A stretch of DNA of 64,000 nt from Erythroxylum novogranatense (lineage: Eukaryota; Streptophyta; Magnoliopsida; Malpighiales; Erythroxylaceae). Shown here piece by piece: positions 11,249 through 20,850 of this stretch. Below the pieces are notes generated by a model. The model saw only the letters and a program-made list of their open reading frames with translations, did not search any database and was not told the DNA's origin. The number at the start of each line of letters is the position of its first letter. Position 1 is the first letter of the stretch. The position numbers and the translations under genes are program-made. The stretch covers positions 23,618,809 to 23,682,808 of the forward strand of contig CM057228.1 of the NCBI GenBank assembly GCA_029891385.1, in the 5' to 3' direction.

Positions 11249-14200
11249 TGTCGCGACCCGACCCGTAGACCGGATCCCAACTGTTGGATCCAAGACCCAA
11301 CCGCATATAACTTACCATTTACCCTCTTGCTTTGATACTACGATGTTGGACCCGCTTCAGAGCCCAATCGATGTCGGATCCGTTCATTTAATCCGACTAC
11401 TTAATCCTAAACCATCAAACCTATATACAAGTTTAAATTCAATGAAAGCCCTCCGTGCAAAAATTTGTAAGATTCATCGTAATTAACCTCCAATTTAAAA
11501 TAATCTTCTTAGGATCCAAAATTTAAAATTCAATTCCTAAGTGATATGAAATCTTATGTCGTTATAAAATCAGCCAAATGAATAGTAAAATGCCAATTTC
11601 CGACCCTCATAACTTTTGCTCTTAACTCTGATTCGACAATTCATACCTCCCTGAAAAGATAAAAGACCTCTACCTATTTTATGAAGGAAACAAGACTCAA
11701 TTATATCATTAAGAGGGACAAAATCACGCATGAAGGTGCTGCCTCAAATGACTACATGAACAGTATTTGGGAATAGTGACAGCAATCTTCCAATGACCAT
11801 AACTTCTTACTCCTTACTCCGAACATTGCAAACTATACCTCATTGGAAAGGTAAAAGGTAATCTACAATTCTTATGAAGGAGTAAAAGTCAGATCAGTCA
11901 TTAGGAGAGGTAAAACCTACTGGAAGTTTCAGCTAAAATGTAAAACCGATGGAACAGTATTTCTGCAGTATGAACAGTAGCTGTCCACACTCCCAACTAC
12001 ATAACTTTTATTTCTAAATCCAATATCTGCAAATCATACCTCATTTTAAAGATAAAAGATAATCTACATTTTCATGAAGAAAACAGAAACCAAATCAGTC
12101 TCTAATTGGGTGAAAAATCCTTTCAAAGTTGCTGCAAAATTTCATGACTAACAACAGAGGCTGAAACCTTCCCACTCTCATAACTTTTTCATCCTAAGTC
12201 CAATTGGGACAAATTTTATATTGTTGGAAAGCTCTAATCATGTCCTACATTATTCAAGAAGACCATCTAAACCAATTCAACCCTAAACTAGTCTAAAATC
12301 AAGTGGAAGTTGCTGCACAATTTTGGGAAAAATTTGACAGCACCTCCCTATTTTATTCCTAACCCAATTTTTTCAATCTAGACCATAACCTGCACAACAA
12401 TTCTATATTCAAGGGCAGCAACACACTCTTAGCTTTCTAGACATTCTCAAATTTATACCCAAACCATCACCATGATTCAATTTCCATACACACAAGTATA
12501 AATTTCTCAAATACATTCATGATCTAATACTTTTACTTTCAAATTCATTCATTCATTCATCATCATTCAATCATAACATGTTCATACAATGCTTTAGTGG
12601 GCATTTCAAGCCCAATTACATAAAAGCTTCAAAATACATCATTTCCTTAAAATGCAACTAAAGCATTGATGTTACAAAATGATTTCAAATCCCAAAATCA
12701 CAAAAGAACCGCTTGGAGTAAAATGCCTTATGCTCGCTCCTCGGGTCCCGCCATTTCTGAAATTTGTGGGGTGAGCTAATGTCTGTGAGGTAACACATTT
12801 ACGCTTATATAACAAGCACATCCTTGATTCATGTATTTATCAATTTTCCAAGGAAATCACATCACATGCATAACTCAAACATTTATACATTCATAACAAT
12901 TTCAATCATTCCATCATTCACGATCTTATACAATTCATGCATATTCATGGCAAACACAACAATGGCTCGGTAAGTCCAATCATGGCAACCACATAAGTTC
13001 ATCAAATGACCTAATGTGGGCAATTCTTGAGGAGTCCGATATCGGATCATCCTATGCCTCAATCGGGCAGCCGGCGAAGGCTTTTCATGTCGACGCACGT
13101 GGCGGTTCTTGGGACATTACCTTACCCATGCAACACATAATTCATTTCATAACAATAAAATTGGATTGTTCTTGTCCAAGTTACTGTTTTCATTAAGATC
13201 ATTCTTTCATGCATCATTCATGTTATGCACTTCATGCAAAATTCATAATTCTCATTATATTCATTCCATTTAGCTCTCTAGGCTAATTCAACCATCATCC
13301 TAGAATTTACACTTTCTAACATTATGATCACATAGCATAATATTTACAATCATTCAACAACCACAACATCAATCCTTCATATCATCCATTTACAATCATC
13401 CAACAACCACAACATCAATCTTTCATATCATCCGTTATGGTTTTCAACAACCATACTAACATTCAACACAATCGTCAATATCAACAACACGAGCAATAAA
13501 CATCATAAATATCATTCATCCATAACTAACACAAGCATTAACAACCATTATTAATGTCATAATTAAATTTACATTAAATGCTCATAAATATAAAAGTAAA
13601 GGTGTAACCCACCTTAAATCCTTGATAATTCCTTGAATAGCTTGCTATAATTCTTGTTCCTCTTCTCTTCCTCTTCTCTCTTCATTAAAACCAACAACAT
13701 TCCCAAATCAACATAGGATTTAGAAATTGAAAACCTAAATGCTTAAATCATGAAATTGGCAAGAGGATAACTAAACCCACTTGGTTCTTAACTCTTCTAA
13801 CCAAAACCCATCTAAAACTTAATATTAAACCAAAGACTTACCTTAAATCTTCCTCCAACCAAAGGATTTCTTGAATCAAAATGAAGCTCTAGTCTTCCTC
13901 ATCTTCTTTCTCCTTGAACTTTCTTCCAAATCTCACAAAATCTCTAGGAAATTACAAACCTAAGCAAAGCTCTTTCTTTTCTCCCTTTCTCCTCTCATTT
14001 TCGACATCTCCTCTCTTCTCCTCCTTGTAATTTCGCTCCTCTCTTTGCCTACACCAAAATCACTTAACTCTCTCCTTTTATACTCCTCTCTTATTTCCTA
14101 AGCCCATCACTTAAGCCCATCTATCTCCTTCTTCCTTTCTTTCATCCTACAACTTCCTCCTTAACAAACTCAAGCCCAATAACTTAAGCCTCTAAATTTT

Positions 14201-14444
14201 CTTTAAGCCCATCTCATTTAATTCACCTAACTAACTTGTTTCATTTGGACCCAAAGCCCAATTAACACATAAATCTCACCTAACTCATTTAAGTCCAACT
14301 AACATATCTAACTTCATTAATTCTTCAACTAACTTATTAATGCTATCATATATTAATTAATGTCACCTTAATTAATGCTAACATAATTTACTTAATTTGC
14401 CTAATCATGCTTAATTAAATAAAAAAAAAATTTTGGGGCTAACA
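11249..14444 (-). repeat. Gy2 5' LTR (3196 bp)
   Basis: Direct copy of 3257-6445 with the same ends. It holds the second copy of the four-unit array (about 11600-12262), the 46-bp tandem pair (about 13346-13437) and a TATA box (14076-14084, minus). Differences from its partner are few and largely single-base insertions or deletions. Confidence 0.93.
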
Positions 14445-14449
14445 TTTAT
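14445..14449. repeat. Right target-site duplication of Gy2 (TTTAT)
   Basis: Matches 3252-3256 exactly, and the Gy1 LTR continues directly after it. Confidence 0.9.
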
Positions 14450-15351
14450 AGCCATACTACTGTAAACCACTGAGTACTGCATTACATGCATAAATGCATG
14501 AACAGATAATGGACGTTGTGACCCAAGTTGCGATTATTACTGACTGGGCCTCGAGTCCGAGGGGATTTATCCCGAATATCAGATCGACCAAGCCTCGAGC
14601 CCGAGGGGAGAAATCCCTGACGCGTCCCCACTGAATACTGACTGAGCACTTGGGCACAACACTGAATAATTGAAAAGAGTCACATATGCATTGCATTCAC
14701 ATGAATGACTGTTTTGTGAAAATTACTGATTACGTGATGGTATGATTTACTGTAAACTGTTACATGTTACTGCAAATCATTATTTAATGCTATAAATTGT
14801 TATGTTATCGCTAATTGAATATTATCAGATTATGTCAGACGCCATGTGCGTAATGCATGATTTGAGTGAACCATCGATGATGGTTTCTCACTGAGTTCGC
14901 AAAACTCACCCAAAATTTGCATCTATTTTTCAGGTCCTGAAGAATACCCCGGTTGACACGGGAGTATGTCTACTGTAGGCAAGTAAAGGATAGAGGTCGG
15001 GATCAGTCCGTGTCTGCATTAGTGTCTTATCGAATTGTATTTCGCAATCATTGTGCAACAATGCTTTGTTTTTATAACGAGCCCATTGTGGTTGTACTGT
15101 TTTACACATTGATTGATTGTAAATTGTTATTGGATTACTGTAATAACTGAAAATGATTACGTGTGAACATGGGCTCAGATTTCTTACTGTTTATGCTGCG
15201 TTAATGAATGGTCCCAAAAAAAAAAATAAAGAGAGGAGAAAATGTTATACTGAGTTTTAATCGACTGATGTAATACGCCACCCTCGTGGGGCACGGACTC
15301 GGATATCACCAACGATATCAGGTTCGGGTCACTCGGGAGTGGGGTGTTACA
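14450..15351 (+). repeat. Gy1 3' LTR, second part
   Basis: This is the continuation of the LTR interrupted by Gy2. It contains two adjacent hairpins (14869-14885 and 14892-14908), a likely 3' splice site TTTTTCAG ending at 14933, and the LTR terminus GGGAGTGGGGTGTTACA at 15351. The hairpins, acceptor and terminus are also seen in the solo LTR (27908-28297) and in the fragment at 32080-33130. Confidence 0.88.
14869..14908 (+). promoter_or_regulatory. Conserved double hairpin in Gy1 LTR
   Basis: AACCATC-GAT-GATGGTT is followed seven bases later by TGAGTT-CGCAA-AACTCA. Both stems are perfect and precede the predicted splice acceptor by about 25 bases. The same pair sits at the same place in the solo LTR. 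Function unknown; an RNA element in the transcript is the simplest guess. Confidence 0.6.
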
Positions 15352-16260
15352 TAAATACTAGACAACATATGTGACCTCATGTCAAACATATTATTGGAAA
15401 TGGTAACAATACATCATTTTGGTATGATAATTGGCATCCATTTGGGACATAATCTCTTATCCCATACTTCTAAAGTTCAAGAGCATCTATACCTGTCACT
15501 ATTAAGGTTCAAATGCTTATTAAAAATGGAAATTGGATTTGTCCTTTTAATTCATTAGGGAGTTCTTGTATCATCATGGAAAATCTTCCAAGCTATCACC
15601 ATGATCAACTCCAAACTAACTCTATACAATGGGAGCTTCACAAGTCCAAATTATTAACAAAAGATTCATCTAAAAGGTTAATATTGGGAACTCATGACAA
15701 GTTCCAATACCATGAATTCATATGGAACTCATATTGCACTAGCTCACTACTTTATAATGTGATTAGCAACTCCGCAGAGGTTGGGGACAAGAGAAAAATT
15801 AAAATGCCATGTCCCTTAATATGAAATGTGCACTATGGGAAAATTTATTAAAGACACATAATCATTTTTTTTAAATTTACTCTCGTCAAACATTTGTGGA
15901 GACAATTTCCCCTAATGTTTAACCTGACTGAGAACAATCGAACTTGAATAGACACATTTAAGTGGGCAACTAAGGTGAAATTTAAGAAGGAGATTACCTG
16001 TTATTCAAAACTAGTTTTGCTATGATGGTTCACTATATAGGCTTACAAATTAACTTGTTTGCATAACTTTCCCAAGAAAATGAGGAATGCCAGATTATTT
16101 GATGATGTTAAGGATGTCTTGGAATACAACTTACAAGGGTACATGACCAAACTCAGACTTATTACATTGACAAGCTCATACGAAGACTCAATCGCAATAA
16201 ATTTTAAAATGAGACTGAACTTATATACAATGGCTGATACTTTTTAGATTTTCTTTTAGT
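15352..16260 (+). pseudogene. LINE (non-LTR retrotransposon) 3' remnant
   Basis: Directly after the Gy1 LTR the plus strand reads GNGNNTSFWYDNWHPFG near 15395-15445. This matches the segment downstream of the RT domain of plant L1-type LINEs, typically VGDGxxxxFWYDNW. A 103-residue open stretch (15513-15824) continues with NGNWICPFNSL and QWELHKSKLL, and a later piece (16059-16247) reads KKMRNARLFDDV, like the RERNARxF segment of the zf-RVT region. Two stops lie in the first part and several more follow. Only the C-terminal third of ORF2 is represented; no RT catalytic motif or poly(A) tail was found. Confidence 0.65.
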
Positions 16261-16531
16261 TATTTTGTAAGTGTAGATGGTTTACTCTGCAACCACTTGG
16301 AGTTGTCATTGAAATGACCAAAGTTTTGTATTTTGTATTGTACCAACCAAAAAATGGTACAAAAATATGTGTATCGATATCAGCTGCTGGTATCAGTTTG
16401 TACCAACAGGTACAAAGTTTTTTTAAAAATGCAGGGACTGGTTTGCAAAAAATCATAAAAAATGCATGGACTGATCTACAGAAAATGAAGGGATCAACGT
16501 TCCATCATCTTCTTCTCGCAAACCAAAAGCC

Positions 16532-16732
16532 ATAACCAACACATGTATAGAGTGGAGGAAGACACTAGAACCTCATATCTTCGAGGTGGACGTTATAGGG
16601 TTGAAGAGAGAACAGGTGAAAGTGGAGGTTGAAGATGGTAAAGTGTTGCAGCTCAGAGGAGAAAGGAGCAGAGAGTTGGAGGATATGAACGATAGGTAAG
16701 GTAGTGTTGAGAGAAGTAGTTATAATGAAGTT
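16532..16732 (+). pseudogene. Class I small heat-shock protein fragment
   Basis: In one frame the strand reads TCIEWRKTLEPHIFEVDV, then GLKREQVKVEVEDGKVLQL and RGERSRELEDMNDR. This matches the start of the alpha-crystallin domain of plant class I HSP20 proteins (family form [26 protein letters not shown]). A TAA at 16697 falls about where the family has the Trp of its KWHRVERSS segment, and VERSS still follows it. The N-terminal arm and the C-terminal half are absent. Chaperone activity is not expected. It lies between the candidate hAT termini, so it may be a captured gene piece. Confidence 0.75.
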
Positions 16733-17117
16733 TAAACTTACGTGAGTTTTAAATTGCTTATATAACTTATATTTAAATTTGATTTGAATTTTTGAATGGT
16801 TTGACATTTATTTTCAACTAGAATAATATATATTTTTAATGAACTAAAATGAATGTAGTCTAGTTTGACAAAAATAAGAAAGAAAAAGTTTGCAAACACA
16901 TAAATTTGGAAAAATAAAAAGAAATGATCTTGAAAACCAAAGAAATTAAGTCAAAAATATAAAAGTTGCAAACATGAAAGTAATAGGTAAAAATTGTTAG
17001 GAAAAGAAAAGAGTTTATAGAATAATTATAATCAATATATATAAAAGAAAATAAATAGTTAATTTAGAGATGATATATAAGAAATATAACTAGTTAATTT
17101 AAATAAAGGTGAATAAA

Positions 17118-17440
17118 AGAAGGCGTAAGCTTTGGGAAAGGTATGTTATTATCATTATTAATTTAGATATAATTTTCTATAATTTTTAATAATTAAATTT
17201 AATTGTTTGTTAGGCCTCTTAATAGTACAAGTCATTCAATAAATCCAATTTGCATTGATAATATCGATATTTTGGTGAATTGAGCTTCTGAGGAATTGAG
17301 TTTGGTAAATATGAATAACTTGGAAGATACTCTTAGTTGGGGAAACATTGATATATCATTTAATACGTTGAATTTGAATGATGATAATGATGATGAGACT
17401 CCAATTAATGATGAAGATTTTGTACCAAATGATAATTGAG
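17118..17440 (+). pseudogene. Possible hAT transposase C-terminal tail
   Basis: An intron-like junction (AAAG/GTATGT near 17142, acceptor TTTGTTAG near 17215) separates a short basic piece from an acidic tail reading NPICIDNIDI, LEDTLSWGN, and DDNDDETPINDEDF. Plant hAT transposases of the DUF659 type often end with an NPI.LDDID...W segment followed by an acidic LTW/LSWG stretch, which this resembles. One or more stops are present. The match is by eye and weak; it could be another AT-rich remnant. Confidence 0.3.
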
Positions 17441-18159
17441 ATCAATACAGTTATAGTGGGTATCCTTCCATAGACGATTGAATGAAATTCTAGTTTTTAT
17501 TTCTCATTTTCTTTTAATTTTACTTATATTTGATGTACATGTTAAATTTTATATATGTAATGTAATTGTAAATATTTTTGTTTCAGGTTTTACTTACTTG
17601 ATTGTTTCCTCATCACTTAACTCTTGTCATAAATTGTAATAGTTTGAGAGTTAATGATATTTATTGCTCTTTTATTTGATATTTTGATGTAATTATTATT
17701 TATTAAATGATGAAATTGTAATATTTTAAATATTTTGTATTATTCTTAATTTTATATTTGTATAATGATGATTATCTTTTTATATTAATTGTGGTTATTA
17801 TTTATATGTGCAATATATAAACATTATTGTTATTTTATATTATTGTGGTTATTATTTATTATTATGATTTTTGGAGAGGTTGATGTAAACTTATAAAGTA
17901 TACGTTATAATGTATCAATTGACTATTTCATAAATTTAAAAAATTACTCAAAACGACACCTAATATTGACTGGTACTGATATAGTATCGTACCAGAACCT
18001 AATCTGATACCAGGGCCAATACGGTATTCATAACATTAGTGATAACTATTAATTTATTAATTTATTAAAGAATTAATTAATTACTTTTTTAAAAAAAGAA
18101 ATAAAAATAGATTGTTGAGTCAAAATGACTTTACTTATATATGATTTTGATGGATAACA

Positions 18160-18370
18160 AAGTAGAAAGAAAAAGAAGATGGAAAAAGAAGAATAAAAAG
18201 ACAGACGTAGAATGACGGAGTTGAAAATAACAGACGGAGTTGAAGAAAAACAGACGCAGACGCAGAAGTTGAAAAACAGACGCAGACGCAGAAGTTGAAA
18301 AAGTAGACGTAGATGCAGAATAAAAAGCAAACGCGGACGGAGAATTCAAAAGTAGACGAAGAAAGGAATG
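18160..18370 (+). repeat. U3 minisatellite of SIRE A LTR
   Basis: Imperfect units of about 24-27 bp built on AACAGACGCAGACGCAGAAG alternate with A-rich linkers. Equivalent but differently built arrays occur in the SIRE B and C LTRs. ORFs through it on the minus strand (Phe/Leu/Ser-rich) are artefacts of the repeat. Confidence 0.75.
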
Positions 18371-18500
18371 CAGACGCAAGAGTCAGTTCGAGTTAGTTAC
18401 AGAACTCAACTGATTAACCGTTTCTTTCAAGATTCAAGAATCAAGACTCAAGAAGCAAGATTCAAGATTCAAAAATCAAGAAACAGTTACAGACGAAGGC

Positions 18501-18508
18501 TATAAATA
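18501..18508 (+). promoter_or_regulatory. TATA box of SIRE A LTR
   Basis: GGCTATAAATAGAAGTCG is preserved in all three SIRE LTRs (36953-36960 on minus, 41697-41704 on plus), downstream of the minisatellite. Transcription would begin about 30 bp downstream. Confidence 0.75.
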
Positions 18509-19067
18509 GAAGTCGAAGTCGAAGAGTGAAAAGCTTAGCGAAAGAGAGATCATTATTGAACTTACGCAAACGAAAAGCTGTTGTGAGATTACTGTGTGAA
18601 ATAGCTGAGAACTATTACTGCTGTAACATAGTTCGGATACTTCTGTAAGAAAGTGTATAGATAGCCTGCAGAGGCTAAGTGTAAAAGAATACTGAGTGTA
18701 GAGACCTGAAGAGGCTCGGAAAGAATATTTGTAAACATTGAAAAGATAGTGAAATCTCAGAAAGACTTCTAAGGACTGGACGTAGCCCACGGTTTGGAGC
18801 AAACCAGTATAAAATCGTTGTGTCAGCTTCTACTCTACTCTATCTCTCTTTAAATTTCAAAGTTTTGTTATTACTCTGATTTCATAACAAGTTTTCAAAG
18901 TTTTGTGTAAATTGAATTTACCGAAGGTTTCGTAAAAGGAACTTGTTTTTTAACAAAACGTTTTTTTAAAAAGAGTTTTCAAAAAGGAGAATACACAATT
19001 CAACCCCCCTTCTCGTGTATTCGGTATCGTATTATAAGCATTATACTAATGTGTGATTCACTTCAAT

Positions 19068-19079
19068 TGGTATCAGAGC
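19068..19079 (+). other. SIRE A primer-binding site
   Basis: TGGTATCAGAGC, two bases after the LTR, complementary to the initiator tRNA-Met 3' end as usual in plant Copia elements. Confidence 0.93.
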
Positions 19080-19122
19080 TTGGTATCCAAACATCACTGT
19101 AGCAAAGTGTGGATCAAAGATA

Positions 19123-20850
19123 ATGGTAGAATCACACATATACATTGCAGAAGGTGCCTCAGTCACTAGACCTCCAACATTCAACGAAGAGGACTATCAT
19201 TACTAGAAAGATAGAATGCGATTGTTCATAGAATCTACTCATGTCGACCTTTGGGATGTGATAGAGAATGGACCATACATACCAGTAGATGAAGATGGTA
19301 ATCTTATTCCATGGATCAGATGGACAACTGACCAAAAGGCGAGAATTCAGCTCAACTCTAAGACGAAATTCTTCTTGAGATGTACTCTAAGCAGGAGTGA
19401 ATATGACAAAGTTCAAGGATGTGATACTGCGAAGGAGATGTGGGACACATTGTCCATTTCTCATGAAGGCACAAGCCAAGTCAAAGTATCCAAGATAAGC
19501 ATTCTTGTGCACCAGTACAAGCTTTTTAAGATGAAAGAAGTAGAATCTATTGATCAGATATTTGGAAGATTTCAAAAAATTTTCAATGGATTGAAAACAC
19601 TTGGAAGAACGTATAATAACCAAGATCATGTTCGAAAGATCTTAAGAAGTCTTCCGAAGAGGTGGAGACCAAAAGTTACAGCGGTGCAGGAAGCTAAGGA
19701 TTTGAGCGTGCTAAAGCTTGACGAGTTGCTTGGATCATTGAAGATTCATGAAGTAGAGCTCGATGCTGAAGACAAGCCCAAAAGGGAGAAGTCGATAGCA
19801 CTAAAGGCCGGACAAAAGAATCACAAGACTCAAAGAAGGAGAAAGCCATCAAAAACATTAAAAATAGAAGAATCAAAGAATGATGACTCAAGCGAATCTG
19901 AACAAGAGTCAAGTGATGACGATGATGAATTATCTTTCATTTCTCATAAGATAAAACGAATGTGGAAGAAGAAGACCAAAGGGAGTCAGCCTTTCAAGAA
20001 GAATAGTAAAGATGATGGTAAAGCAGAAAAGACATCCATCACATGCTACGAGTGTAACCAACCTGGACATTACAAGTCTGAATGTCCTACTCTAAAGAAG
20101 AAACCAAAGAAGAGTAGAGAAGGCAAGAAAAGCATGATGGCAACTTGGGAGGATCTAGATTCGTCAAAATCAGATACAAGCTCCGAGACGTCAGAACATG
20201 CAAACATTTGCCTAGTAGCCGAGGAAGAAAGTGATGAGGAGGTAACTTCTGAATACGATAACTTGCATAATGCATATTCAGAACTATTAGAAGATTGGCA
20301 TGCTATTCTGAAATAGTACAAACTGTTGAAGAAGAAGTATGTAGAAAATCTTAAACATACCGAAGAATTAGAGAGAGAAAATATCTGTTTAAAGAAACAA
20401 ATAGAGGAGAAAAAGAAAGTTGTAAAATGATCTGAAGAGATTAATCAGTTGAAACTTAGAATTAAGAGTCTTTCATCTGATTTAGCTACATTCACTGAGA
20501 GTACAAAGAAAATGAATGAAATGCAAGGAAAATGTAGACATTCGAGTGATAAAACCGGATTAGGGTTTACGGGTAATAAGTCTCATTATGTGAAAAAGCA
20601 TTTCTCACAAAATAAAAAGCATCACCAAACACGATTTCATCAACAATCCAATAAAAGGCATCAAAGGACTCATTGTGTGCATATTACTAACCAGAAAGGA
20701 CCCAGGAAAATATGGGTACCAAAAAGTAAAATAGTTTCTCCTGCAGATATCCTTCCTTGGAAGATGCGACAAGCACCATTGGTATTTAGACAGTGGTTGC
20801 TCGCGACATATGATGGGAAGAAGGTCTATGTTCCTAGATCTTCAGTATAA
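19123..20850 (+). pseudogene. SIRE A gag (stops in frame)
   Basis: The first ATG after the PBS (19123) starts MVESHIYIAEGASVTRPPTF; the family Trp in HYWKDRMRLF is a TAG here, leaving a 366-residue open part from 19216. It contains the Copia gag (UBN2-like) fold region (DLWDVIENGPY, KILRSLPKRWRPKV) and one CCHC zinc knuckle at about 20044-20085 (CYECNQPGHYKSEC, CX2CX4HX4C) between lysine-rich and acidic Ser/Glu stretches. Two stops follow (20314 and near 20428), then the same frame continues into a coiled-coil-like and basic segment to 20850. Its last part overlaps the protease frame. The protein would form the capsid. Confidence 0.88.

Larger units (their letters stand above)
3257..14444 (-). 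mobile_element. Gy2: complete Tekay-like gypsy retrotransposon, nested in Gy1 LTR
   Basis: This 11.19 kb element has two direct LTRs (3257-6445 and 11249-14444), a tRNA-Met-type PBS at 11233-11244, a PPT at 6446-6460 and TTTAT target duplications, all on the minus strand. The order gag, protease, RT, RNase H, integrase and chromodomain remnant identifies a Ty3/Gypsy chromovirus; motif style suggests the Tekay/Del clade. The LTRs are nearly identical, implying a recent insertion. Every coding domain is nevertheless broken by frameshifts and stops, so this copy cannot encode its own proteins as read. Confidence 0.92.
16316..18041. mobile_element. Possible decayed hAT-like DNA transposon
   Basis: Left end 16316-16343 (GACCAAAGTTTTGTATTTTG...) and the reverse complement of the right end 18013-18041 (CACTAATGTTATGAATACCG...) align imperfectly, sharing GTATTG and the CC that follows. 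Both flanks carry GGTAC/GTACC-rich subterminal sequence. The ~1.73 kb interior holds a transposase-like C-terminal tail and a small heat-shock gene fragment. The 8-bp flanks (ATTGAAAT and ATAACTAT) are not a clean target duplication, so boundaries are tentative. Confidence 0.4.
18113..19065 (+). repeat. SIRE A 5' LTR (953 bp)
   Basis: It starts TGTTGAGTCAAAATGACTTT and ends GTGATTCACTTCA two bases before the PBS. The homologous LTRs are at 36411-37398 (minus) and 41116-42270. The U3 part (about 18160-18370) is a purine-rich minisatellite with repeated CAGACGCAGACGCAGAAGTTG-like units; a TATA box follows at 18501. Confidence 0.92.

Noticed and set aside
305..15351. Gy1 LTR ends as a DNA transposon with terminal inverted repeats (TGTAACA...TGTTACA)
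   Set aside because: An adjacent polypurine tract, the length, and the solo LTR with a 5-bp duplication and the same ends identify an LTR.
15352..15356. TAAAT as target duplication of Gy1
   Set aside because: The left flank of Gy1 lies outside the window, so it cannot be tested.
16532..16732. Functional small heat-shock protein gene
   Set aside because: Only about 65 codons of the alpha-crystallin domain start are present, with an internal stop and no N-terminal arm or C-terminal half.
18073..18379. Ser/Phe/Leu-rich minus frames
   Set aside because: Reverse reading of the SIRE A U3 minisatellite; not maintained in copies B or C.
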